A program made the position numbers and the translations under genes. This document shows positions 18,485-27,688 of a DNA stretch of 64,000 bases, one piece after another; positions within the stretch are counted from its first letter, which is position 1; each line of letters begins with the position of its first letter. Below the pieces are notes generated by a model that made no database searches, was not told where the DNA came from, and saw only the letters and a list, made by a program, of their open reading frames with translations. Source of the DNA: Amylolactobacillus amylophilus DSM 20533 = JCM 1125 (lineage in GTDB: Bacteria > Bacillota > Bacilli > Lactobacillales > Lactobacillaceae); the NCBI RefSeq assembly GCF_001936335.1, contig NZ_CP018888.1, positions 1,302,001-1,366,000 on the forward strand, given 5' to 3'.

Positions 18485-19302
18485 TGAAAAATATCAAGTG
18501 GGGTCGCATCTACTTATTTGTTGTCTTGGTGGTCCTTTACCTCCCAATTTTCTACCTGATTTTCTATTCATTCTCTACTGGTGAGCGAATGAGCAACTAT
18601 CAAGGATTCACGTTCAGCCACTATGCGGATCTGTTCGCGGATAGCCGGCTGATCACGATTGTCATCAATACGATGATTATCGCATTGCTATCGAGCCTGA
18701 TCGCCACAATCATTGGCACTCTAGGTGCCATTGCCATCAACCAGACCGTTTCGCGCCGCCAAAAGAATGTCCTGTTGACCCTCAATAACATTCTCTTGGT
18801 CTCGCCCGATGTCATCATCGGTGCAAGTTTTCTCATCTTCTTCACCGCACTCGGGATTGGTTTGGGCTTCGGCTCGGTCTTGTTTAGTCACATCGCATTC
18901 TCGATTCCAATTGTTGTTTTAATGGTTCTTCCCCGGTTAAAAGAAATGGATTCTGCATTAATTGATGTTGCTAAGGACCTTGGGGCAAGTGACATGCAGG
19001 TTTTGAGTCGTGTGCTGTTGCCATTCATTACTCCGGGAATTTTATCCGGCTTCTTCATGGCATTCACGTACTCACTGGATGACTTTGCCGTAACATTCTT
19101 TGTTACAGGTAACGGGTTCTCCACCCTGTCGGTTGAAATCTATTCAAGAGCACGTCAGGGAATCAATTTAGAAATCAACGCACTCAGTGCTTTGATGTTC
19201 GTTTTTGCCTTGATTCTCGTAATTGGTTATTACCTAATTAGCACTCATAATAGGTCGAAGAAAGATAAGAAACGGGCGACGGTTTCTGGGGTGGTACGAT
19301 GA
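18484..19302 (+). CDS. potC: Spermidine/putrescine ABC transporter permease PotC
   Basis: Second permease, 272 residues and six membrane helices; the EAA loop is DSALIDVAKDLGASDMQVL followed by LLPFITPGI. The region FMAFTYSLDDFAVTFFVTG is typical of PotC/PotI. ATG overlaps the potB stop, with AGGAGGG ten bases upstream. The stop overlaps the potD start by four bases, so potABCD is translationally linked throughout. Confidence 0.93.
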   Translation: MKNIKWGRIYLFVVLVVLYLPIFYLIFYSFSTGERMSNYQGFTFSHYADLFADSRLITIVINTMIIALLSSLIATIIGTLGAIAINQTVSRRQKNVLLTLNNILLVSPDVIIGASFLIFFTALGIGLGFGSVLFSHIAFSIPIVVLMVLPRLKEMDSALIDVAKDLGASDMQVLSRVLLPFITPGILSGFFMAFTYSLDDFAVTFFVTGNGFSTLSVEIYSRARQGINLEINALSALMFVFALILVIGYYLISTHNRSKKDKKRATVSGVVR

Positions 19303-20372
19303 AAAAGTTAATGACTGCTACACTAGCCATCCTCCTCGTCTGCCTAGGATTGTTCTTCTGGACAAAAGCGTTGAATCCGCAGCAGAGTGGTGGTGGCGCT
19401 AAGTCTGTCACAATCTACAATTGGGGTGACTACCTCGATCCTGCGCTAATCAAGAAGTTTGAGCGGCAGACTGGCTATCGTGTCACCTATGAGACCTTTG
19501 ATAGCAACGAGGCAATGTACACGAAGATTAAACAGGGCGGTACTAGTTATGACTTGGCTGTGCCGTCCGAATACATGATTGAGAAACTTCAAAAAGCTCA
19601 TCTGCTCGAAGGAATTGACAAGAGTAAAATTAAAAATTTCAAGGAAATCGATCCTTTATTCCTCCATCGTTCCTTCGATCCGCAGAATAATTATTCCGTT
19701 CCTTATTTTTGGGGGACACTGGGAATTATCTATAACGATCAGATGGTTAAACCGGGCACGATTGAGCATTGGGATGATCTCTGGCACAGTCAACTAAGAA
19801 ACAAGATCCTACTCGTGGATAGCGCGCGAGATATCATGGGCTTCTCGCTCGTTTCTTTGGGTTACTCAATGAATTCGACGAACCACGTACAGTTGAAACT
19901 GGCTCAAACCAAATTGAATGAGCTGAGTTATAATGTGAAGGCCATCGTTGCCGACGAGCTGAAAATGTACATGATTCAAAACGAAGCCGCGGTCGGCGTT
20001 ACTTGGTCAGGTGAGGCCAGTGAAATGCTCGCTGCAAACAAGCACCTGCACTACGTAGTACCTTCAGAGGGAAGTAACCTTTGGTTTGACAACATGGTGA
20101 TTCCAAAGACGGTGAAGAATAAGGCTGGTGCATACGCTTTTATCAACTTTATGCTTGAGCCAAAGAATGCCGCCCAAAATGCGGAATATGTGGGTTACGC
20201 GACGCCGGTCAAGCGGGCAAAGGAGATCCTACCAAAGAGCATTAGCTCCGATCAGCAGTTCTATCCTAGTGAGAAAACAATGGAAAAACTTGAAGTTTAC
20301 CGTGACTTGGGGACGAAAATAGTTCAGGACTACAACGATTTGTTCCTTGAATTCAAAATGTATGTCAGATAG
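19299..20372 (+). CDS. potD: Polyamine ABC transporter substrate-binding protein PotD
   Basis: 357-residue extracellular binding protein of the PotD/PotF family: VTIYNWGDYLDPALIKKFE (from about residue 36), ETFDSNEAMYTKIK, YDLAVPSEYMIEKL, and VPYFWGTLGIIYN. The N-terminal hydrophobic stretch (4-23) is a signal or anchor; its only cysteine (residue 16, LLVCLG) is preceded by Val, which does not make a normal lipobox, so it may be held by an uncleaved anchor. ATGA overlap with potC. No terminator is obvious before cdaA. Confidence 0.92.
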   Translation: MKKLMTATLAILLVCLGLFFWTKALNPQQSGGGAKSVTIYNWGDYLDPALIKKFERQTGYRVTYETFDSNEAMYTKIKQGGTSYDLAVPSEYMIEKLQKAHLLEGIDKSKIKNFKEIDPLFLHRSFDPQNNYSVPYFWGTLGIIYNDQMVKPGTIEHWDDLWHSQLRNKILLVDSARDIMGFSLVSLGYSMNSTNHVQLKLAQTKLNELSYNVKAIVADELKMYMIQNEAAVGVTWSGEASEMLAANKHLHYVVPSEGSNLWFDNMVIPKTVKNKAGAYAFINFMLEPKNAAQNAEYVGYATPVKRAKEILPKSISSDQQFYPSEKTMEKLEVYRDLGTKIVQDYNDLFLEFKMYVR

Positions 20373-20395
20373 TTACTAGAAGACATGATTTGACG

Positions 20396-20404
20396 TGCTA
20401 TAAT
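20396..20404 (+). promoter_or_regulatory. Candidate extended -10 promoter for cdaA
   Basis: TGCTATAAT, an extended -10 sequence, 26 bp before the cdaA ATG. No convincing -35 hexamer, which extended -10 promoters can lack. Confidence 0.5.
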
Positions 20405-20430
20405 ATTTTACATAGACAGGAGAGATACAT

Positions 20431-21273
20431 ATGTTACAAGATTGGGCTCATCTTTTAACGCTACAGAACTTAATGAATTTGCTAGATATCTTGATTGTCT
20501 GGTATATTATTTATCGTTTAATCATGTTGGTGCGCGGCACGAAAGCGGTACAGTTAGTTAAGGGAATCGGCATCATTATCGTTATTCGACTGGCAAGCGG
20601 TTATTTGCAGTTACACACACTTGCCTACCTGGTCGATCAGATATTGGCCTGGAGTGTGATTGGTGTAATTGTCATCTTTCAACCAGAAATTCGCCGCGGC
20701 CTTGAACAGCTTGGTCGTGCCCCGATTTTTGGTGGAGCAAGCTTCTCTGAGAAGGAACAAAGCGAACAATTTGTGGAGCAGCTCGATAAGTCAATCCAGT
20801 ACATGTCGAAACGCCGGATTGGTGCTTTAATCAGTATTCAACAGAAGACTGGCCTCGAGGATTATATCGAGACGGGTATTACAATCGATGCGGAGACTAC
20901 CGGTGAATTGTTGATTAACATTTTCATTCCGAACACACCGCTCCATGATGGTGCCGTGATTATTCGTGACGGCCGAATCGCCGTTGCTGCGGCTTACCTA
21001 CCATTGTCTGATAGTAATATGATTCCAAAGAATTTGGGCACTAGGCACCGGGCGGCTGTCGGTATTTCCGAAGTGACGGACGCCATCACTATTGTGGTGT
21101 CCGAGGAGACCGGTGGGGTAACCATTACGAAGAACAGTCAATTTATGGTTGATCTTTCGCGTGAGGATTACCTGAAGTACTTGCGCGCCCAGTTAGTCCC
21201 GGCGGCAGATGGTAAAGAACCTTGGTATCGGTCATTTCTTGATCGATTATGGAAATGGGGGTCGAAACAATGA
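20431..21273 (+). CDS. cdaA: Membrane-bound diadenylate cyclase CdaA
   Basis: CdaA makes c-di-AMP from two ATP; the signal controls potassium and osmolyte uptake and wall homeostasis. 280 residues: three N-terminal membrane helices (about 10-90), then the DAC domain with HDGAVIIRDGRIAVAAAYLP (DGA near 173) and GTRHRAAVGISE (RHR near 205). ATG follows AGGAGAG. The gene set cdaA-cdaR-glmM is conserved in Firmicutes, linking the second messenger to peptidoglycan precursor synthesis; GlmM is known to bind and modulate CdaA in related bacteria. Confidence 0.96.
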   Translation: MLQDWAHLLTLQNLMNLLDILIVWYIIYRLIMLVRGTKAVQLVKGIGIIIVIRLASGYLQLHTLAYLVDQILAWSVIGVIVIFQPEIRRGLEQLGRAPIFGGASFSEKEQSEQFVEQLDKSIQYMSKRRIGALISIQQKTGLEDYIETGITIDAETTGELLINIFIPNTPLHDGAVIIRDGRIAVAAAYLPLSDSNMIPKNLGTRHRAAVGISEVTDAITIVVSEETGGVTITKNSQFMVDLSREDYLKYLRAQLVPAADGKEPWYRSFLDRLWKWGSKQ

Positions 21274-22226
21274 AGAAACTGTTTGATAATCCCTGGATTT
21301 ACCGGATTGTTGCACTTATTTTTACGATATTACTTTTCATCTACATCAATCAATCGCAGTTAACTTCGACGACGCCACAGAACCAGGAACAAACTACCAA
21401 AATGGCCACGAAGACGCAGTCTGTCAAAGTGACACTCCAAGTTAGCGCTAATACTGAGAAATACTTTGTGACAGGTTATCCGGAGAAGGTGACCGTCAAG
21501 TTGGAGGGTCCGAGCGCGCTGGTCACGTCGACGGTGAATACAATGAACTTTCGGGCCTTCATTGATTTATCGAAATTCAAGACGGGCAAGTACAATGTGC
21601 CGATCGAAATCTCTGGACTGAATAACCAAATTACATATTCGGTTAAACCGGCGCGGGTAGATGCGACCATTCAGACCAAGAAGTCGAAGAACTTCCCCAT
21701 TCAGATTGTTTACAGCAAGGATGGCGTGCCAGACGGCTACGAAGTGGGAACGGCGAAGGCTGCGCCTAGCGTTGTCGCTGTAACGGGCCCGAAGAGTGAG
21801 ATCGAACAAGTAGATCATATCGAGGCGAAGATTAGCGTACCTAAGGGTGCCACGCAGACCATTGACCAGGAGGTGATGCTGGTCGCAGTTGATCAGGATG
21901 GCAGACAGCTCAATACTATTTTGACCCCGGCAACGACGCACGTCACGGTCCCAATTGTCTTACCGTCAAAGACTGTGAAGGTAAAGCTCACGCAGAAGAA
22001 TGGCGAGTCCGATAAGGTCTACGCGTTGACGACTGACACTGCCCGGGTACGCATTTACGGTCATACTGCTGATCTAAAAGAGATCGAGGAGATTGAGGTA
22101 CCAGTCGATTTGACGAACCAAAGTGTCGATTATGAAGACACGTTCACGCTCAAGAAACCAACTGGTGTGGTTAAAATTGACCCGGCAAAAATAAAAGTAA
22201 ACGTAAAGATAAAAGGAAACGATTAG
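21270..22226 (+). CDS. cdaR: CdaA regulatory protein CdaR (YbbR-domain protein)
   Basis: 318 residues with one N-terminal membrane helix (about 10-25) and an extracellular region built of YbbR repeats (TVKLEGPSALV, VVAVTGPKSEIEQVDHIEAK, and a third near the C-terminus). CdaR modulates CdaA from outside the membrane. ATG 21270 overlaps the cdaA stop as ATGA and has TGGGGGT upstream; an earlier in-frame ATG at 21249 has no ribosome site and would add seven residues. glmM starts 15 bp later. Confidence 0.92.
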   Translation: MKKLFDNPWIYRIVALIFTILLFIYINQSQLTSTTPQNQEQTTKMATKTQSVKVTLQVSANTEKYFVTGYPEKVTVKLEGPSALVTSTVNTMNFRAFIDLSKFKTGKYNVPIEISGLNNQITYSVKPARVDATIQTKKSKNFPIQIVYSKDGVPDGYEVGTAKAAPSVVAVTGPKSEIEQVDHIEAKISVPKGATQTIDQEVMLVAVDQDGRQLNTILTPATTHVTVPIVLPSKTVKVKLTQKNGESDKVYALTTDTARVRIYGHTADLKEIEEIEVPVDLTNQSVDYEDTFTLKKPTGVVKIDPAKIKVNVKIKGND

Positions 22227-22241
22227 GGAAGGTAACTAACG

Positions 22242-23603
22242 ATGACAAAATATTTTGGTACTGATGGAGTTCGCGGAGTCGCAAATGAGGGACTGACGCC
22301 AGAATTAGCATTTAAACTTGGGCGTGACGGCGGATACGTCCTCACGCAGCAAAAAGAAGATCAGTCAAGGAGACCAAAAGTATTAGTTGCCCGGGATACA
22401 CGTATTTCTGGTGAGATGCTTGAGTACTCCCTGATTGCGGGATTGCTCTCTGTGGGGATTGAGGTCTTGAACCTCGGTGTGATCTCTACCCCAGCTGTGG
22501 CGTACTTGGTGAAGGCACAGGATGCGGATGCTGGTATCATGATTTCGGCCTCACACAACCCTGTTGAGGACAATGGAATCAAGTTCTTTGGTGGAGATGG
22601 TTACAAACTATCAGATGCTACCGAAGAGAAGATTGAGGCGTTATTAGATACACCTGAAGACGTTTTGCCGCGTCCGTCTGCTGACGGGCTAGGTAGTGTC
22701 GAGGAGTATCCGGAGGGTGCATCGAAATATCTCCAATTTATCGAACAGACCATTCCAGATGACGTCGCGGATATTAAAGTGGTCGTTGATGCCGCAAATG
22801 GTGCTACTAGTTCATTAGTGAGCCGGCTCTTTGCGGACGTTGATGCGGACTTCGAGACCATTGCTGATCACCCGAACGGCTTGAACATCAACAACCAGGT
22901 GGGCTCAACCCATCCTGAGCAGTTACAGGCTGCCGTGGTGGAGAAGGGGGTACAGATTGGGTTGGCCTTCGATGGTGACGGTGACCGGTGTATCGCTGTG
23001 GATGAGAATGGTGCGATTGTCGATGGTGACAAAATCATGTATATTCTCGGTAAGTTCATGAGCGAGAAGGGGCGTTTGAAACAAGATACGATTGTGACAA
23101 CCGTCATGAGTAATCTGGGCCTGTATAAGGCTATTGACGCGGCTGGTCTTAACTCAGTCCAGACACAGGTCGGAGACCGCTACGTTGTCGAAGAGATGAG
23201 AAAAGATGGCTACAACATCGGTGGTGAGCAATCCGGTCATATCGTCTTATTCGATTATCACAATACTGGTGATGGCATGCTAACTGGTTTACATCTGCTC
23301 TACGTGATGAAAGAAACTGGTAAGAAACTCAGTGAGTTAGCTGCACCCGTGAAGACCTACCCACAGAAATTGGTCAACATTAAGGTGACAGATAAGAATG
23401 CTTGGGAGAATAATGAGGCGATTCAAGCCGTGATTGACACGGTGGAAAAGGAAATGAACGGTGAAGGTCGCGTGTTAGTTCGTCCTTCAGGAACCGAGTC
23501 TTTGCTGCGTGTGATGGCCGAGGCAGCAACCAAAGAGTTGGTTGAGCAATATGTAAACCGAATTTGTGACGTCGTCCGGGCCGAGATTGGTATTAATGAA
23601 TAA
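22242..23603 (+). CDS. glmM: Phosphoglucosamine mutase GlmM
   Basis: GlmM converts glucosamine-6-phosphate to glucosamine-1-phosphate on the way to UDP-GlcNAc. 453 residues, full length. [11 protein letters not shown] at the start, the phosphoserine loop [14 protein letters not shown] (about 100-113), metal-binding DGDGDR (about 245), GEQSGH for substrate and [12 protein letters not shown] for phosphate binding. AGGGAAGG precedes the ATG. The last codons overlap the start of the next gene. Confidence 0.97.
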   Translation: MTKYFGTDGVRGVANEGLTPELAFKLGRDGGYVLTQQKEDQSRRPKVLVARDTRISGEMLEYSLIAGLLSVGIEVLNLGVISTPAVAYLVKAQDADAGIMISASHNPVEDNGIKFFGGDGYKLSDATEEKIEALLDTPEDVLPRPSADGLGSVEEYPEGASKYLQFIEQTIPDDVADIKVVVDAANGATSSLVSRLFADVDADFETIADHPNGLNINNQVGSTHPEQLQAAVVEKGVQIGLAFDGDGDRCIAVDENGAIVDGDKIMYILGKFMSEKGRLKQDTIVTTVMSNLGLYKAIDAAGLNSVQTQVGDRYVVEEMRKDGYNIGGEQSGHIVLFDYHNTGDGMLTGLHLLYVMKETGKKLSELAAPVKTYPQKLVNIKVTDKNAWENNEAIQAVIDTVEKEMNGEGRVLVRPSGTESLLRVMAEAATKELVEQYVNRICDVVRAEIGINE

Positions 23604-24147
23604 CTTACAAGAGGAGTTACCACTCGAACTGGTTGTTGATGACGATATTATTCTTAGAGTAAAAAAACCGGAATTTGCGCTGGAGCTCTTTACACTAATT
23701 CAGGTGCAAAGAGACTACTTACTGGAATGGTTGCCCTGGGTCGAGCACGTCACTTCGCCCGCTGCGCAGGAATTATCGCTCAGGCAATTTTACAATGCCA
23801 CCATGAAAGGTGAGGCTTACGAGACTTTAATTTTCTACAAGGGACAAGTGGCTGGCAGCCTAAGTTTCAACGAGATATCACACCTCAATCACCAGGCCGA
23901 TATTGGATATTGGCTGAGTGCGGACCTAAAGGGACGGGGAATTATGACCAAGAGTGTAGCCAAGTTGATTAAGTTTGGCTTTGGCCAACTCAAGCTCCAT
24001 AAAATTACGTTAGTGGCTGCAGTTGAAAACCAGCCCAGCAATGCCGTGGCTAAGCGGGTCGGTATGACGCTCGAGGCGACACTGAGGGAGCAAATTCTCC
24101 TTAAGTCAGGTTATCATGACGTCAATTATTACAGTATTTTCGCATAA
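23596..24147 (+). CDS. RimJ/RimL-type GNAT N-acetyltransferase
   Basis: 183 residues resembling ribosomal-protein N-acetyltransferases: [21 protein letters not shown], then [34 protein letters not shown] and the C-terminal [20 protein letters not shown] and [12 protein letters not shown]. It probably acetylates an N-terminal amino group of a protein, target unknown. ATG 23596 overlaps the glmM end and relies on coupling, since its own ribosome site is poor. A strong terminator closes the cdaA-cdaR-glmM-GNAT row. Confidence 0.85.
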   Translation: MNNLQEELPLELVVDDDIILRVKKPEFALELFTLIQVQRDYLLEWLPWVEHVTSPAAQELSLRQFYNATMKGEAYETLIFYKGQVAGSLSFNEISHLNHQADIGYWLSADLKGRGIMTKSVAKLIKFGFGQLKLHKITLVAAVENQPSNAVAKRVGMTLEATLREQILLKSGYHDVNYYSIFA

Positions 24148-24192
24148 AAAAAGTTTCTCGACTCTCTAATCAGAGAATGAGAAACTTTTTTT
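24146..24192. terminator. Bidirectional terminator GNAT / queT
   Basis: AAAAAAAGTTTCTC ... GAGAAACTTTTTTT around an inner CTCT/AGAG stem, between convergent genes. Confidence 0.9.
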
Positions 24193-24211
24193 GGTGCTAG
24201 CAATATTTAGT

Positions 24212-24712
24212 TTAGTTACTAAATTTATATTTCGTAGGAATACTCTTGCTTCGTTCGATTAAGCCGAAGATGATGGCACCAGCTGCACACATCACAAACT
24301 CGGTGAGCATCAGTCCGGCATACGTAATCCAAAATGGTGCGCCGGCAATGTACTTCAGCTCGAGCGCAATCATGAACATGCTGAGGGCGCCAACGACTGG
24401 CACGACAGCTAAGCGGGCCCAGTAATTCTTGATCAGGCGGCTAATTAAGTAGCTACCGCCCGTGATAACTAGTGTATTTGCTGTACCGACAATCAGGTCA
24501 ACCGCGGCGAGGCTGCTGAACATGTTGACGATGAAGCAGCCGATGGTCACAGACCAAACATAACGCTTGTTGAAGACGGCAATTGCGTTGGTCATCTCGG
24601 CGAAGCGGAATTGGAGCGGTCCAAAGCTCAGGGGCAGGAATAAGAGTCCGAGGGCAACATAGAGGGCTGCGACCAGACCCATCTTGGTTAGTTCTAACGT
24701 TTTTTCTTTCAT
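24212..24712 (-). CDS. queT: Queuosine precursor ECF transporter substrate-binding subunit QueT
   Basis: 166-residue integral membrane protein with about five helices, of the QueT family: LTKMGLVAALYVALGLLFLP, FRFAEMTNAIAVFNKRYVW, ANTLVITGGSYLISRLIK. QueT is the S-component of an energy-coupling-factor transporter and imports a queuosine precursor such as preQ1 or preQ0 with a shared ECF module encoded elsewhere. ATG 24712 lies nine bases from AAGGAG; a GTG one codon earlier is possible. A preQ1-I riboswitch covers that ribosome site and supports the substrate directly. Confidence 0.93.
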   Translation of the reverse strand: MKEKTLELTKMGLVAALYVALGLLFLPLSFGPLQFRFAEMTNAIAVFNKRYVWSVTIGCFIVNMFSSLAAVDLIVGTANTLVITGGSYLISRLIKNYWARLAVVPVVGALSMFMIALELKYIAGAPFWITYAGLMLTEFVMCAAGAIIFGLIERSKSIPTKYKFSN

Positions 24713-24721
24713 CACAAAATT

Positions 24722-24760
24722 CTCCTTAGTTTTTTATTGTGGGGTGGTTACGAACCACAG
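24722..24760 (-). promoter_or_regulatory. preQ1-I riboswitch controlling queT translation
   Basis: On the minus strand TGTGG (24759-24755) pairs with CCACA across a short loop, followed by the A-rich ATAAAAAACTAAGGAG tail; this matches the compact preQ1-I class, whose tail folds back as a pseudoknot. AAGGAG is at once the end of the aptamer and the queT ribosome-binding site, so ligand binding would hide it. Control is therefore inferred to be translational, shutting off QueT when preQ1 is ample. Confidence 0.87.
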
Positions 24761-24879
24761 TGTGATAACTTGACCTATTTTACAGAAATTTAACAAAACT
24801 GCAAGTTCTCACAGAATCATCCTACAAGAAACCGCTTTTTCCGTTATACTAGTACTAATTGAATTGATAGGAGTTAATA

Positions 24880-25695
24880 ATGACAATTAAATTAATCGCC
24901 ACAGATATGGATGGCACACTACTGACAGACCAAAAGGAAATTTCACCTGCAGCACTCGCGGCAATCGCCGCCGCACGCGCAAAGGGTGTTAAGGTAGTGC
25001 TCGCGACTGGTCGGCCATTACCTGGTGTAGCGCGCTATGTACAGCAATTAGGATTGAGCGGTGAGGATGAATACGTCTTGACTTACAACGGCGCGTTCGT
25101 CCAGAACCTCGCGGGTAATCCCGTAATCGAGCATCCGCTGGGCTATCAGGACTTCAGTCGTTGGAATGAACTAGCGGTGCAGAATCAGACATACCTACAC
25201 TTCGAGACGCTCAACCACTTCTACACGCCAAATGCCGACATGAACCTCTACATTTCGATGGAAAGTTTCCTGACTCACATGCCAATTAGATATCGGCGCC
25301 CGGAACAGATTCCCACTGGCATTGAGATTAGTAAGATCATGATCACAGATGAGCCTAGTAAGCTCACGCAATTCATTAAGCAGGTTCCAGCTAGCATGTA
25401 TGAGGATTATCAACTTACACAGAGCGAGGATTTCTTCTTTGAGATAAACAGCAAGGACGCATCAAAGGGAACCGGCGTACTAGAATTAGCTCAAAAACTA
25501 GGAATTGCCCCAGATGAGGTGATGATTCTTGGCGATCAAGGAAACGACCTCTCGATGTTTAAACAACCCGACTTCTTAAAGGTAGCCATGGGTAACGCCA
25601 TTCCAATGATCAAGGAGCATGCGACATATGTGACGGCGACGAACGAGGATGATGGGTTTGCTAAAGCTGTGCGTAAATTTGCGCTGGGCGAATAA
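24880..25695 (+). CDS. Cof-type HAD-superfamily phosphatase (YidA-like)
   Basis: 271 residues, cytosolic. Motif I is ATDMDGTLLTDQK (residues 6-18), motif II VVLATGRPLPG, motif III Lys in SKGTGVLEL, motif IV ILGDQGNDLSMF (about 210-221). The C2B cap lies between. YidA-type enzymes hydrolyse sugar phosphates; the true substrate is unknown. ATG follows AGGAG. Divergent from queT and convergent with the DUF4097 gene, with only a weak hairpin between them. Confidence 0.9.
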   Translation: MTIKLIATDMDGTLLTDQKEISPAALAAIAAARAKGVKVVLATGRPLPGVARYVQQLGLSGEDEYVLTYNGAFVQNLAGNPVIEHPLGYQDFSRWNELAVQNQTYLHFETLNHFYTPNADMNLYISMESFLTHMPIRYRRPEQIPTGIEISKIMITDEPSKLTQFIKQVPASMYEDYQLTQSEDFFFEINSKDASKGTGVLELAQKLGIAPDEVMILGDQGNDLSMFKQPDFLKVAMGNAIPMIKEHATYVTATNEDDGFAKAVRKFALGE

Positions 25696-25713
25696 CCACT
25701 AAAAAAAGCAGCA

Positions 25714-26931
25714 TTACTGCAGCTTGATGTTACCGTTAACTGTACTCAGAGTGACGTTGTTAGCCGGTAATTGTCCGACTTGGCCAAGCGTCTGACCTTT
25801 GTTGTAGTCCGTGATCTTGGCATTTTTGGGTAGAAGCACGCGCCCCGTCTTCGAGGTTACGTCGAATTGATAAGCAGTTTCTGTTGGGAAAGCGACCTTA
25901 ATCTGGCCGCTTTTTTCTTCAACCCGCAAATCACCAGTAAGCTGATTGAAATCTAGCCGTACGTTTCCGGAACGGCACAAAATCTTCCCTGCTCCTGCGA
26001 TATTTAAGGCACGAATATAACCACTCTGGGTTTTCAGGTCGAAGAACTTTGCCGTGACATCCTCTAGACGAATGTTGCCGCTGGTGCAGTTGGTGACCAA
26101 GGTTTCGGCTATGATGTCTGTCAGTTTCAGATTACCGCTCTTCATGGTGATGACGAATTGATTGGCCGTTCCTTGAACGTGCACGTCTTGTAAGCGCACG
26201 TTGCCACTCTTGCCGTTAATGTGGAAATCCGTCGTCTTAATGTGCTGTGCTTTTAAATTACCGCTCTTCGCATCGACCTGAATTCGTTTCACATCCAGGT
26301 CGGTTAGTCTGATGTTGCCCGAATTAATCGTGAGATCGAATAGTATATCGGAGTGTAACTTGGTGACGATCACGTTACCCGTACTTGAGGTTAGTGAGAA
26401 GAAGCCGGCAAAACTCTGGGGAAGTGAAATTTCAATTCTGTTCCGCAGGATGCCCACGATTTTACGTGGCCCCTGCTCGATTTGGAGTACATTACCAACC
26501 TTGCTCGGAGTTGAGAACAATCCCTTGATTTCTCGCGACATGAATTCCCGGACCGTCAACTTATTATCGGTAGTTGGTAAAATTAGGATGTTCCCGAGGT
26601 GGAAATTCAGGTGCAGCTCCGAAATATTCTGGAGCTCGACGCTATAGGAATTAACTAGTTCTAGGCTGTTCAAGCGCCGATTGATCTGTGAATAGAGGTT
26701 GAAGCTCTTCGAGTAGTCGACCTCTTGCTCACCAATAAACTTGAGTAATTGGTCAAGATCACTCGCGTTCTCGATGGCAATCGCCACTGCCTCTTCCTCG
26801 GTGTGGCCTGAAGCCACCTTCTGCTGCACGAAGTTATTCATATCTTCCTCAATCGATTCACGCAGGTCAGCCAATTCATCAGTTTTCGGGTATTGCCCGA
26901 ATTTGTTATCTAAAAAATCATTAATATTCAT
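25714..26931 (-). CDS. DUF4097-family beta-repeat protein
   Basis: 405 residues. The N-terminal ~75 residues are acidic and helical (LADLRESIEEDMNNFVQQKV), like the short N-terminal segment found with DUF1700/DUF4097 proteins. From about residue 130 a regular beta-solenoid follows, with a repeated pattern SGN(V/I/L)+ (TGNVIVT, SGNIRLTDL, SGNLKAQ, SGNVRLQDV, SGNLKLTDI, SGNIRLEDV, SGNVRLD, SGQIKVA). No membrane segment is visible. Families of this type go with envelope-stress systems, but the role is unproven. ATG 26931 has AAGGAG upstream; TTG 26946 lies before that site. Confidence 0.8.
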   Translation of the reverse strand: MNINDFLDNKFGQYPKTDELADLRESIEEDMNNFVQQKVASGHTEEEAVAIAIENASDLDQLLKFIGEQEVDYSKSFNLYSQINRRLNSLELVNSYSVELQNISELHLNFHLGNILILPTTDNKLTVREFMSREIKGLFSTPSKVGNVLQIEQGPRKIVGILRNRIEISLPQSFAGFFSLTSSTGNVIVTKLHSDILFDLTINSGNIRLTDLDVKRIQVDAKSGNLKAQHIKTTDFHINGKSGNVRLQDVHVQGTANQFVITMKSGNLKLTDIIAETLVTNCTSGNIRLEDVTAKFFDLKTQSGYIRALNIAGAGKILCRSGNVRLDFNQLTGDLRVEEKSGQIKVAFPTETAYQFDVTSKTGRVLLPKNAKITDYNKGQTLGQVGQLPANNVTLSTVNGNIKLQ

Positions 26932-27099
26932 ATTATCTCCTTGCAAAATTCCACTAAATCTCTTATACCTAGAATACTGTAAATTTATTTTTTTACTAGT
27001 GAAATGACGTAAGATGGCTGAAAAAATGCGTGAAATTACGTTATTATTGCGTCAAATGCACGTGAACGGCAGAAAATTAGATCGGTGAGGTAGATTCAT

Positions 27100-27609
27100 T
27101 TGAGTAAGAAAGAAAAGATCGCATTATCCCTCGGATTAGTGGTACTGGTGTTAATCTTCATCAGTTCATCTATGACATACCAACAGCAAAATATCCAAAG
27201 TGACTTGCAACCATTCTGGCCACCATTCACCCGGTTCCTCAACTCATTCAGCTTTGTCTATGCAGGTGAGAAACATTCGCTTGCTCTCGATGGCTATGCC
27301 GGATATCTGGAGTTTATCTTGCGTAAATTGGCCCACTTCGCCTCATATTTTCTGATGGGTGCCTTCTTCTACTATGGGTTACGACGCCTCATTAAACACA
27401 ATTTCTTCCCGGCACTCATCATCTGGCTCGCGATGACCGGCTTAGCCGCATTTGATGAATACCACCAGGCGATTACCGGTGGTAGAACTCCGAGCGTCCA
27501 CGACGTGATGCTTGACAGTTTCGGTGCAGTAGTAGGCATTCTGCTTGTTGGCCTAATTATTTTCGTGGTGTGGCGTCATCACGAACGAAAAAAACTGGCT
27601 GAAAACTAG
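27100..27609 (+). CDS. VanZ-like membrane protein
   Basis: 169 residues with about four membrane helices (8-24, 80-97, 105-122, 145-165) and the VanZ signature spread over LRKLAHFASYFLMGAFFYYG, FDEYHQAITGGRTPSVHDVMLDSFGAVVG. VanZ gives low-level teicoplanin resistance in enterococci, but most chromosomal members have no established role. TTG start with GGTGAGG at about ten bases. It stands alone between the DUF4097 gene and yebC. A second, longer VanZ-like gene is at 44601. Confidence 0.85.
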   Translation: MSKKEKIALSLGLVVLVLIFISSSMTYQQQNIQSDLQPFWPPFTRFLNSFSFVYAGEKHSLALDGYAGYLEFILRKLAHFASYFLMGAFFYYGLRRLIKHNFFPALIIWLAMTGLAAFDEYHQAITGGRTPSVHDVMLDSFGAVVGILLVGLIIFVVWRHHERKKLAEN

Positions 27610-27617
27610 CAGAGTCA

Positions 27618-27646
27618 TTGAATGTACGAATCTGTTTTGCTATTAT
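27618..27646 (+). promoter_or_regulatory. Sigma-A promoter for yebC
   Basis: TTGAAT, exactly 17 nt, TATTAT, 43 bp before the yebC ATG. Confidence 0.7.
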
Positions 27647-27688
27647 TATTAAGGTTAACAAAAAATTGAAATGAAAGAAGGAGACCAA

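Noticed and set aside
25700-25726. Terminator between the Cof phosphatase and the DUF4097 gene
   Set aside because: Only a 4-bp stem (GCAG/CTGC) before the T-run; too weak to list.
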